From positions 124,001 to 188,000 of the forward strand of contig CALJKW010000010.1 of assembly GCA_937980205.1 (NCBI GenBank): DNA of 64,000 nucleotides. Direction: 5' to 3'. Made by a program: the position numbers and the translations under genes. This stretch comes from an uncultured Myxococcales bacterium (GTDB lineage Bacteria; Myxococcota; Myxococcia; Myxococcales; Myxococcaceae). Shown here one piece after another: positions 7,109 to 14,266 of this stretch (positions are counted from its first letter, which is position 1; every line of letters starts with the position of its first letter). The notes under the pieces are model-generated. The model saw only the letters and a list, made by a program, of their open reading frames with translations, did no database searches and was not told the DNA's origin.

Positions 7109-9432
7109 GCGACAGACCCTTCGACTTCGGCGCTTCGCGCCTCCGCTCAGGGTGCACGGTGTTGGGGATTGGGGGCGTTCTGGCAGTGCTCGTGTTCGTG
7201 GGGTGGCCTCTCCCCGACGGCCTCACCGACTACCGTCCCGTCTCCTCCGTCCGCATCCTCGATCGCGAAGGCGGCCTGCTCCGCGAGCTGCGCTCTTCCC
7301 GCGACGGCCGCTCGACTCCGATCCTCGTCGGCGATCTCCCGCCGCACGTCGTCGAGGCCTTCCTCGCCGCCGAGGACCACGGCTTCCGCTCGCACCTCGG
7401 CGTGTCTCCGACCGCGATCGTCCGCGCCGCCAAGCAGAACCTGCAAGCGCGCCGCATCGTCGCCGGCGGCAGCACGATCTCCATGCAGCTGGCGAGGACC
7501 CTCGTGCCCCGCGAGCGCACCTTCCTCGGCAAAGCGCAGGAAGCCCTCTGGGCGTTCAGGCTCGAAGCGCACCTCACCAAGGACGAGATCCTCGCGCAGT
7601 ACCTGAACCGCATCCCGTTCGGGAACAACACGTACGGCATCGAAGCCGCGGCGCAGCTCTACTTCGGCCGCTCCGCTCGAAACCTCTCCGTCTCGCAGGC
7701 GGCAGCGCTCGCCGCCATCCCGCGCGGGCCGACGGCCTACAACCCGTACCGCCGCGCCGAGAACCTCGCGACGCGGCAGAAGTGGATCCTCGGGCGCATG
7801 GGGCGAGCCGCCGACGGCCCGCTGGACCTCGAGCGCTTCGACTCGACCTTCCGCGCCCCGCACTTCGTCGACTTCGTCGCGGAGCACCTCCCCGAGTGGG
7901 GTCTCACCGAGGCCACCGTCATCAAGACCTCGCTCGACCCGGCGCTGCAGCACCACGTCGAGGAGCAGGTCGCGGAAGAGCTCACGCGGCTCGAAGACCG
8001 CCGCGTCCACAACGCCGCCGTCCTCGTCGTCGACAACGCCACCGGAGAGATCCTCACCTACCAGGGCAGCGCCGACTTCTTCGACGTCGAGCACCAGGGG
8101 CAGAACGACGGCGTGCAGATGCTGCGGCAGCCGGGCTCGGCGCTGAAGCCGTTCATCTACGCCGAGGCGTTCACGCGCGGCTACACGCCGGCCACCGTCA
8201 TCCCCGATCTCGAGACGCACTTCGGCGGTCGCAAGGGCACCTACGCGCCGAAGAACTACGACCGGAAGACGCACGGCCCGGTGCGCGTGCGCGAGGCGCT
8301 GGCGAACAGCTTCAACGTCCCCGCGGTGCGCGTCACCGACGAGCTCGGGCCCGCCGTCGCGCTGCAGGCGCTGCACCGCGCCGGGTTCGATTCGCTCAAC
8401 GCCGGCGCCGAGCACTACGGCCTCGGAGTCGCCCTCGGCAACGGCGAGGTCTCGCTCTGGGAAGCGGCGCGCGCCTACGCCGGGCTCGCGCACGCGGGAG
8501 TCCTGCACCCGCTGCAGGTGGTGCTCGAGGCCCGCCGCGCCGACGGCTCGCTCATCGAGCTGCCGCGCAGCAAGCCCCGCCGGTTCGCCGAGCCACGCGC
8601 AGCCGCGCTCATCTCACACGTCTTGAGCGACAACGCCGCGCGCGCCCGCGCCTTCGGCCTCGACAACGCGCTGCGGTTTCCGTTTCCCGTCGCGGCGAAG
8701 ACGGGCACGTCGAAGGGCTACAGCGACAACTGGACGCTCGGCTACACGCGCGAGCGGACCGTCGCGGTCTGGGCCGGGAACTTCGACGCGACTCCGATGA
8801 TTCAGGTCAGCGGCATCACCGGCGCGGGGCCCATCTTCAAGCGCGTGATGACGCGGGCCATGGACGGAGTGAATGCCGGGCCCCTGCTGTCGGAGGCCGG
8901 GCTCGTGCATGCGACGATCTGCCCGCTGAGCGGCGAGCTCGCCGGGCCCGAGTGTCCGTCGTCGATGGATGAGGTGTTCATGAAGGGCACGCAGCCGCGG
9001 TCGCCGTGTGCCATGCACCGCCCGGTGGTCGCCGGGCTCTCGCCGGAGCTGCAGCGCCGCTGCGGCGCCCGCGTGACGGATCTCGGCGTCGACTACTACG
9101 ACTGGGCGCACCACACCGGCCTGCAGGAGGAGCCGTGGCTGGCAGCTGCGTGCCGCGGGGCGGCTGACGACACGGCTCCGAAGATTCTGAGCCCTGCGAC
9201 CGGTGATGAGTATCTGCTGCTCGACGATCTCCCGCTCGCCGACCAGGCGATCCCGCTGCGCATCCGGGCGGCTCCGTCGCTGGGGCCGCTCGAGGTCACG
9301 CTCGACGGCGCGAAGCTGACGACGCTGTCGGCTCCGTTCACCGGGCGCGTGCCGGCGCGGCAGGGGGCGCACGTGCTGACGGTGCATGCGCGTGGACAGG
9401 CGGTCGCTTCGGTCCGCTACGTGGTCCGTTGA
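7105..9432 (+). CDS. pbpC: penicillin-binding protein 1C
   Basis: A 775-residue bifunctional murein polymerase. A single N-terminal membrane segment (about residues 20-37) leads into a GT51 transglycosylase domain with catalytic Glu90 in AAEDHGF, GGSTISMQL and an RIPFGNNTYGIEAAA block. The transpeptidase domain has the SxxK serine at Ser345 (PGSALKPF), an SFN motif and KTGTSKG at Lys532. The last 90 residues match the PBP1C-specific C-terminal domain. PBP1C polymerises and crosslinks peptidoglycan and is commonly encoded beside A2M, as here. The cytoplasmic tail, PFDFGASRLRSG, is encoded by palindromic repeat R2 rather than by ordinary pbpC sequence. The start overlaps the GIY-YIG stop. Confidence 0.95.
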   Translation: MSDRPFDFGASRLRSGCTVLGIGGVLAVLVFVGWPLPDGLTDYRPVSSVRILDREGGLLRELRSSRDGRSTPILVGDLPPHVVEAFLAAEDHGFRSHLGVSPTAIVRAAKQNLQARRIVAGGSTISMQLARTLVPRERTFLGKAQEALWAFRLEAHLTKDEILAQYLNRIPFGNNTYGIEAAAQLYFGRSARNLSVSQAAALAAIPRGPTAYNPYRRAENLATRQKWILGRMGRAADGPLDLERFDSTFRAPHFVDFVAEHLPEWGLTEATVIKTSLDPALQHHVEEQVAEELTRLEDRRVHNAAVLVVDNATGEILTYQGSADFFDVEHQGQNDGVQMLRQPGSALKPFIYAEAFTRGYTPATVIPDLETHFGGRKGTYAPKNYDRKTHGPVRVREALANSFNVPAVRVTDELGPAVALQALHRAGFDSLNAGAEHYGLGVALGNGEVSLWEAARAYAGLAHAGVLHPLQVVLEARRADGSLIELPRSKPRRFAEPRAAALISHVLSDNAARARAFGLDNALRFPFPVAAKTGTSKGYSDNWTLGYTRERTVAVWAGNFDATPMIQVSGITGAGPIFKRVMTRAMDGVNAGPLLSEAGLVHATICPLSGELAGPECPSSMDEVFMKGTQPRSPCAMHRPVVAGLSPELQRRCGARVTDLGVDYYDWAHHTGLQEEPWLAAACRGAADDTAPKILSPATGDEYLLLDDLPLADQAIPLRIRAAPSLGPLEVTLDGAKLTTLSAPFTGRVPARQGAHVLTVHARGQAVASVRYVVR
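7117..7159 (-). repeat. palindromic repeat copy R2, inside the PBP1C N-terminus
   Basis: Inverted relative to R1. On the + strand it reads CCCTTCGACTTCGG, then the stem GGCGC-TTC-GCGCC (7129-7141), then CTCCGCTCAGGGT. It starts nine bases after the GIY-YIG stop and encodes residues 5-18 or so of PBP1C. The central stem differs from R1 but is equally perfect. Confidence 0.9.
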
Positions 9433-9599
9433 CGTGCCTCGCCCCAGCTCGGGGGCACGAGGGAGGCGAAGTGGCTCAGCTCCTGGGCCTGGGTCGTCGC
9501 CGCGGTTCGTCGCTCCGAGAGGTGGCTGTCGAAGGAGCGGCGGTTCTTTTCGCCGACGCGGTCGCCCGGGCCGGGCCTCCCCGGGGTGGGTCCGCCCTC

Positions 9600-9633
9600 A
9601 AAATGGGACATCAGACATCTGATGTCTTCTTTT
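9600..9633. terminator. candidate bidirectional terminator between pbpC and the acyltransferase gene
   Basis: An 8-bp perfect stem, GACATCAG-ACAT-CTGATGTC (9607-9626), is preceded by AAAA and followed by TTCTTTT. This AT-rich hairpin stands out in a very GC-rich background. It would terminate readthrough from pbpC; as a palindrome it could alternatively be an operator. A GGGTCCGCC direct repeat flanks it on both sides. The rest of 9433-9675 holds nothing else I can support. Confidence 0.5.
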
Positions 9634-9675
9634 GGAGGCGGGTCCGCCGGGCCGAGCGGGCTATGAGCGGCGCTC

Positions 9676-10296
9676 GTGATCGAGCCTTCTCCCGAGCGCT
9701 TCCGCGACGCCCACAAGAAGCGCCTCTCGTGGATGCCGTGGCTGTACTTCTCGCTCAAGCCCAAGCACCTCGTGTGGGCCGAGCCGTGGCAGCAGGAGGT
9801 GCAGAAGCGGCTGATGGAAGAGGAGACCGTCGAGATCGCCCCCGGCTGCTTCATCGCGCCTGACGCCGGCATCTTCGCGGAGCTGGGGCGAGCCGTGCGC
9901 CTCGGCCCCGGCTGCACCGTCGCCAGCCACGCGTTCCTCCACGGCCCGCTCACGCTCGGCCCCAACGTCAGCGTCAACGCCCGCGCCAGCCTCGACGGAG
10001 GCGCCGCCGGCATCACCATCGGCGAAGGCACCCGAATCGCCACCGGCGCGTGCTTGTACGCCTTCGATCACGGCCTCGCGCCCGACCGGAACATCCGCGA
10101 GCAGCCCGTGACGTCGAAGGGCATCACCGTCGGCGCCGACGTCTGGATCGGCGCTGGTGCCTGCATCACCGACGGCGTCCGCATCGGAGACCACGCCGTC
10201 GTCGGCATGGGCGCCGTCGTCACGCACGACGTCCCGGAGTGGGCGATCGTCGGCGGAGTGCCGGCGCGCGTGCTCGGCGATCGACGAAGGCGCTGA
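9676..10296 (+). CDS. left-handed beta-helix (hexapeptide repeat) acyltransferase
   Basis: A 206-residue protein with a GTG start. After a hydrophilic N-terminal helix region, hexapeptide-repeat turns begin near residue 55 (VEIAPGCFIAP, VRLGPGCTVAS, LTLGPNVSVNA, ITIGEGTRIAT). They end in the typical CoA-binding coil, VWIGAGACITDGVRIGDHAVVGMGAVV, here interrupted for brevity. An active-site-like His lies in YAFDHGLAP, as in the maltose/galactoside/serine acetyltransferase superfamily. It probably moves an acetyl or other acyl group to a sugar or glycan hydroxyl in the cytoplasm; the acceptor is unknown. It stands alone, convergent with the pirin-like gene across a repeat-rich junction. Confidence 0.85.
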   Translation: MIEPSPERFRDAHKKRLSWMPWLYFSLKPKHLVWAEPWQQEVQKRLMEEETVEIAPGCFIAPDAGIFAELGRAVRLGPGCTVASHAFLHGPLTLGPNVSVNARASLDGGAAGITIGEGTRIATGACLYAFDHGLAPDRNIREQPVTSKGITVGADVWIGAGACITDGVRIGDHAVVGMGAVVTHDVPEWAIVGGVPARVLGDRRRR

Positions 10297-10310
10297 GCTT
10301 CGTCTCTTCG

Positions 10311-10355
10311 CCGTTCACGCTGAGCGGAGCGCTGCAGGCGCGGAGTCGAAGCGGG
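10311..10355 (+). repeat. palindromic repeat copy R3 at a convergent gene junction
   Basis: Same family as R1: CCGTTCACGCTGAGCGGA, a central GCGC-TGCAG-GCGC stem (10329-10341), then GGAGTCGAAGCGGG. It lies just after the acyltransferase stop, in the R1 orientation. The central stem again differs in sequence but pairs. Confidence 0.85.
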
Positions 10356-10409
10356 CCGATGGACGGCTTGGGGCCCGCTTCGCGTGCCTCCGCTCAGCGT
10401 GAGCGGAGG
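10347..10409. repeat. two nested inverted repeats between convergent genes
   Basis: An 11-bp perfect inverted repeat, CGAAGCGGGCC (10347-10357) and its complement (10372-10382), starts inside the right end of R3. It is followed by a second palindrome, CCTCCGCTC-AGCGT-GAGCGGAGG (10387-10409), built from the R-family outer box. The second one covers the stop codon of the pirin-like gene at 10394. They may act as transcriptional barriers between the two convergent genes, though no T-run is present. Confidence 0.7.
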
Positions 10410-11128
10410 TCGATCGCAACGAGCGTCGCATCACCGGCGAACGTGCCCGCTCCGCTGTCGAGCTGCATCCCATCGCCATCGCCGAGCTTCGTCCCCTCGA
10501 ACGTCCCCTCGCCGGCGCACAGCACGTAGAGCCGCCGCCCAGCCTTCGCGTCCAGCCGCAGCTTCTCCCCCGGCTTCACGCGCGCCATGGACACGGTCGC
10601 GTCCTGCCGCAGATCCTCCGGCGTCACGCGCGTGAGCTCGGCGCCGAGCTTGAACGGCCCGAACACGCGGTGCACGGCCTCGCCTCCGCTCGTCGAAGGC
10701 CGAATCCACAGCTGCAGCATGCGCACCGGGCCCTCGGTGTCATTCCCCTCCGCGTGCGTGATGCCTCCGCGCGCAGACATCAGCTGCGTCGAGCCCTCGG
10801 CCAACTTCAGAGACGTAGAAGGCTCGTGATGCGTCAGCGTGCCGGAGAGCACGATGCTGACGATCTCCATCTCCGCGTGCTCGTGAAACGGAAACCGCGA
10901 CTTCGGCGTGAACGTGGCGTCCGCGAGCACGAGCAGATCGCCGAGCGGCCGCCCCTGTCCCGCGGACGGGCCGACCGTCGCCACGAAGTGGTCGTGCATC
11001 TTCACCCAGCCCAGATCCACGAACGGCAACGAAGCGCGAGGGCGATGAATCACGGTGGGCGTCTCCGACGTTTTCCGGGGGCAGGCGGCGAGCGCGAGCA
11101 GCAGCAGCGCCAGCCGGTAGAGGGGCAT
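10394..11128 (-). CDS. pirin-like bicupin with a lipoprotein signal
   Basis: A 244-residue protein. The first cupin carries the pirin metal-site pattern: FPFHEHAEMEIVSIVLSG, followed by ARGGITHAEGN. A second cupin-like half follows from about residue 165. Pirins include quercetin dioxygenases and transcription cofactors and are normally cytoplasmic. This one begins MPLYRLALLLLALAAC, a signal with lipobox-like LAAC (Cys16), so it is predicted to be exported and lipid-anchored. No quercetinase activity is assigned. It lies 32 bp downstream of the glycosyltransferase-like gene on the same strand. Its last codons are encoded by the palindrome at 10387-10409. Confidence 0.85.
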   Translation of the reverse strand: MPLYRLALLLLALAACPRKTSETPTVIHRPRASLPFVDLGWVKMHDHFVATVGPSAGQGRPLGDLLVLADATFTPKSRFPFHEHAEMEIVSIVLSGTLTHHEPSTSLKLAEGSTQLMSARGGITHAEGNDTEGPVRMLQLWIRPSTSGGEAVHRVFGPFKLGAELTRVTPEDLRQDATVSMARVKPGEKLRLDAKAGRRLYVLCAGEGTFEGTKLGDGDGMQLDSGAGTFAGDATLVAIDLRSR

Positions 11129-11160
11129 CGCCGCCCGTGTAACACCGAGTTTGGTCGCGG

Positions 11161-13119
11161 CTAGGTCTTCTGATCTGACTTCAAGACGCGAAACACTTCA
11201 CCCGCGCCCAGGTCCTTCACGCGCTCCAACTCGAAGCGACCGACCTGGCCGTGTCCGGACGTCCGCGCGCCCTGAAGTGCATCTTGGGAAGGGCTGGCGA
11301 GGTCCACCGGCGGTTTGCCCCAAAGCACCACGTACTCAACGCCATATTTCTCCAACACAGCGTCGATGGCCGCTTCGCCGTTGATGGGAATGGAGACGAC
11401 AGGGCTCGTCGTGTACGCGAGCACCCACCACGAAGCGTTCGATGCGACGGGCCGTCCTCCGACGAGCGGCTCTACCTGGCGCATGAAGTCGACCTGCGCC
11501 GTGCGCGAATCGTCAAGAGGAACAGGCAAACGTGCGCGGGCCGCGATGTTGGTGATGAATGCGGCGAACACGACGCTCGTCCCGAGCAGCCCGAGGGCAC
11601 GCTGCCGTTCGTGGGTCGGCCACGCTCCAACGTGGTTGAGCACCTCTTCGACGCCCAGCGCGCCGGCGATCACGATGAGGGGCAGATAGCCGTAGGGCGC
11701 GCGCCAGGAAGCGAAAGACTCACCCGACAGCCAGACGTGAACGGTGAACCCCACGAAGAACAGCATCCATGCGAGCGCAACGCCGCGGCGCCCACCACGC
11801 AGGATGGGGACCACGGACAACACGGCAAAGAGGAGCCACACGTCCTGCACGGCGACGAAGCCGCCGCTGCGAATGGCCTGGTAGCCTTGCTCGATGCGCG
11901 CGACGAAATACGCCCAGTCGAGCTTCGCGAGCACGAATTGCGGTGAACGATCGACCTGGATGCCCCAGTTGAACACCTGCCAATAACTCAGCAGGAACGG
12001 CAGCTTGCTCGGCGCGGGCGGCGTCGGGGTGCCGAACGAAACGAAGCTCCATGCGATGTACACCGCGGCAAACCCAGCGGCAGCCGCGAGCGGGCGCGCG
12101 GTCTGCCTGAGGCCGAGCCTGTACGTGGCATGGACGTTCGCGAGGACGAACACCCCGAACAGGAACACGCCGTCGGTGCGGCTCAGAAAGATGCCCGCCG
12201 CCAACAGGACCGAAAGCGCGTGCCGACCAGCGCAGTACGCGATGAGCGCCAGCAGGATGAACAGGTGCACGAACACGATCGACTCCGGCTGAAGTCTCCA
12301 CGATGCGGTGCCCGGCGACAGCGCGAACAAGACGATCGCAAGGAAGCGCGTGATCGGATGCCGGAAAGGCATCGAGACGCAGACGAGGTACCAGAACGCC
12401 ACGAGCGTCGCGGTGCCCACGAGCGCGATCGTGACCGCCGCGACCGCGTTCGTCGCGCCGAACACGGCCATCGGAACGACGAGCGCGAAGACGGGCATCG
12501 GCGCCCAGTAATCGAACGGCGCATGGACGATGCGCTCCGGCGAGGTGAGGAAGTGCCAGACGATCGGCTCTTCAAATCGGCCTGTCGTGGCGATGCGCCG
12601 CGCGAGGCCGAAGTAGTACGCGCCGTCGTTGTCGCTGAGCGTGTGGAAGCTGGCAGCCAGCGCGACCCAGTGCACCGCTGCGGCGAGCGTGAAGGCAAGC
12701 AGCGCTACGTCGTGCAGCGGCATCGACTTCGGCCGCACAAGCTCGCGAACAGGGTCCTGACGAGCAGCACGGACTTGCAGGACGAGCAGGGCGAGGAACA
12801 TTGGAAACCAAGAGCCGGGGTCTAGCGGGGTCGTCGATTGCGGCCCCCACGCGAGTAGGCCAGCCAGTGGCAGCATCACCGGCCACGCCGCGGCGACGGC
12901 ATCGACGAGCCACCAGCGTGCCGACCGTGGCCTCTGCTCTGCCGTGCGGCTGGCCGCGACGGCTCCCATTGCCAGAACGGCCGCGGGAACGCACGTCGCG
13001 ACGGTCACCCCAAACGGCACCGACGGCGTCGCGAGGAGGACAGCGAGGGCACGAGCGATGCCGGCCGCTCCGGCGACGCAGGCTGCGAAAGCAGCGATGG
13101 ATGAGGCGAGCCGCTTCAC
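11161..13119 (-). CDS. multi-pass membrane glycosyltransferase-like protein (GT39/GT83 type)
   Basis: About 652 residues from a GTG at 13119. A longer frame reaches a TTG at 13203, but the added residues are Arg/Pro-rich and look non-coding. Around ten or more hydrophobic segments are separated by short loops. The first large periplasmic loop carries the acidic SDNDGAYYFGLARRI, as in GT-C enzymes that use polyprenyl-phosphate sugars (ArnT, PMT). A C-terminal soluble part follows, with YGVEYVVLWGKPP near the end. The likely role is adding a sugar to a surface glycan or lipid at the outer face of the inner membrane; donor and acceptor are unknown. It is divergent from the GT2 gene, whose polyprenyl-phosphate sugar could be its donor. 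Confidence 0.7.
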   Translation of the reverse strand: MKRLASSIAAFAACVAGAAGIARALAVLLATPSVPFGVTVATCVPAAVLAMGAVAASRTAEQRPRSARWWLVDAVAAAWPVMLPLAGLLAWGPQSTTPLDPGSWFPMFLALLVLQVRAARQDPVRELVRPKSMPLHDVALLAFTLAAAVHWVALAASFHTLSDNDGAYYFGLARRIATTGRFEEPIVWHFLTSPERIVHAPFDYWAPMPVFALVVPMAVFGATNAVAAVTIALVGTATLVAFWYLVCVSMPFRHPITRFLAIVLFALSPGTASWRLQPESIVFVHLFILLALIAYCAGRHALSVLLAAGIFLSRTDGVFLFGVFVLANVHATYRLGLRQTARPLAAAAGFAAVYIAWSFVSFGTPTPPAPSKLPFLLSYWQVFNWGIQVDRSPQFVLAKLDWAYFVARIEQGYQAIRSGGFVAVQDVWLLFAVLSVVPILRGGRRGVALAWMLFFVGFTVHVWLSGESFASWRAPYGYLPLIVIAGALGVEEVLNHVGAWPTHERQRALGLLGTSVVFAAFITNIAARARLPVPLDDSRTAQVDFMRQVEPLVGGRPVASNASWWVLAYTTSPVVSIPINGEAAIDAVLEKYGVEYVVLWGKPPVDLASPSQDALQGARTSGHGQVGRFELERVKDLGAGEVFRVLKSDQKT

Positions 13120-13261
13120 GAGTTTCGGCGCAACCGTTCCGGCCAGCGGGGCTCGACGACGTGGCCGCCATCCTACAGTTCGCCTGCCCGCGGGGGCACC
13201 CAAAGTTCAGGCGCACGACGCGTCGACAAGCATCCTCGAAGTGGGTACACGCCCGGGCAGC

Positions 13262-14263
13262 ATGGGTCTCGACCTGTCCGTCGTCATTCCGCTCTTCAAC
13301 GAGGAAGAGAACGTCAGCCCCCTCTACGAGGAGCTGCGCGCCGTCCTCGAAAAGCTTGGCAGGACGTATGAGATCGTGCTCGTCGACGACGGAAGCTCGG
13401 ACAAGACGTTCGAGAAGCTGCGCGCCATCGCCGCGCTCGACCCGCACGTCGTGGTGCTGCGTTTCCGGCGGAACTTCGGCCAGACCGCCGCGCTCAGCGC
13501 TGGCATCGAGCGCGCGCGTGGTGACGTCATCGTCCCGATGGACGGGGACCTCCAGAACGACCCCGCCGACATCCCGAAACTGCTCGAGAAGATGGAGGCC
13601 GATGGCTTCGAGTGCGTCAGTGGCTGGCGCAAGAACCGGCAGGACTCGGGCACCCGCGTGCTGCCCTCGAAGATCGCCAACTGGCTCATCGGCGCACTCT
13701 CCGGCGTGAAGATCCACGACTACGGGTGCACCATGAAGGCCTACAAGCGCGAGGTCATCGAAGGCGTCCGCCTGTACGGCGAGATGCACCGCTTCGTGCC
13801 GATCTACGCGCACTGGCAGGGCGCGCGCGTGACCGAGATGGTCACGAACCACCGCGCGCGCCAGTTCGGAAAGTCGAAGTACGGCTTCAACCGAATCTTG
13901 AAGGTCGTCCTCGACCTGATGGTGGTGAAGTTCCTCTTCCAGTACCTGTCGAAGCCCATCTACATCTTCGGCGGCTTCGGGCTCGCGGCGCTGTTCGCGT
14001 CGTTCGTTGCGCTCGCTGCTGCGGTGTACCTGAAGCTCGCTCACCTCAAGGACTTCGTAGAGACGCCGCTCTTGCTGTTCGCGGGCATCTCCGCGCTCGT
14101 GGGCTTCCAAGCGTTGCTCGTCGGCCTCCTCGCCGAGGTGCTCATCCGCACGTACTACGAGAGCCAGGGCAAGCGGCCGTACATCGTCGGCCAGATTCTC
14201 GAAACCCGTACGGGGCCAGAGCCGGTCAAGCCGACGCCCGTGTCCGATCGCGTAGGCACGTAA
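13262..14263 (+). CDS. polyprenyl-phosphate glycosyltransferase, GT2 family (DPM1/GtrB-like)
   Basis: A 333-residue protein whose ATG at 13262 begins the GT-A fold directly (MGLDLSVVIPLFNEEENV). It shows EIVLVDDGSSD, FRRNFGQTAALSAGIERA and the metal-binding MDGDLQNDP. Two C-terminal membrane helices (about residues 235-300) and a closing YYESQGKRPYIVGQI are typical of GtrB/ArnC enzymes. These transfer a sugar from a nucleotide donor to undecaprenyl phosphate on the cytoplasmic face. The gene is 3 bp upstream of the AsnB-like gene and was probably cotranscribed with it. In-frame sequence upstream of 13262 overlaps the divergent gene and is unlikely to be translated. Confidence 0.9.
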   Translation: MGLDLSVVIPLFNEEENVSPLYEELRAVLEKLGRTYEIVLVDDGSSDKTFEKLRAIAALDPHVVVLRFRRNFGQTAALSAGIERARGDVIVPMDGDLQNDPADIPKLLEKMEADGFECVSGWRKNRQDSGTRVLPSKIANWLIGALSGVKIHDYGCTMKAYKREVIEGVRLYGEMHRFVPIYAHWQGARVTEMVTNHRARQFGKSKYGFNRILKVVLDLMVVKFLFQYLSKPIYIFGGFGLAALFASFVALAAAVYLKLAHLKDFVETPLLLFAGISALVGFQALLVGLLAEVLIRTYYESQGKRPYIVGQILETRTGPEPVKPTPVSDRVGT

Positions 14264-14266
14264 GCG

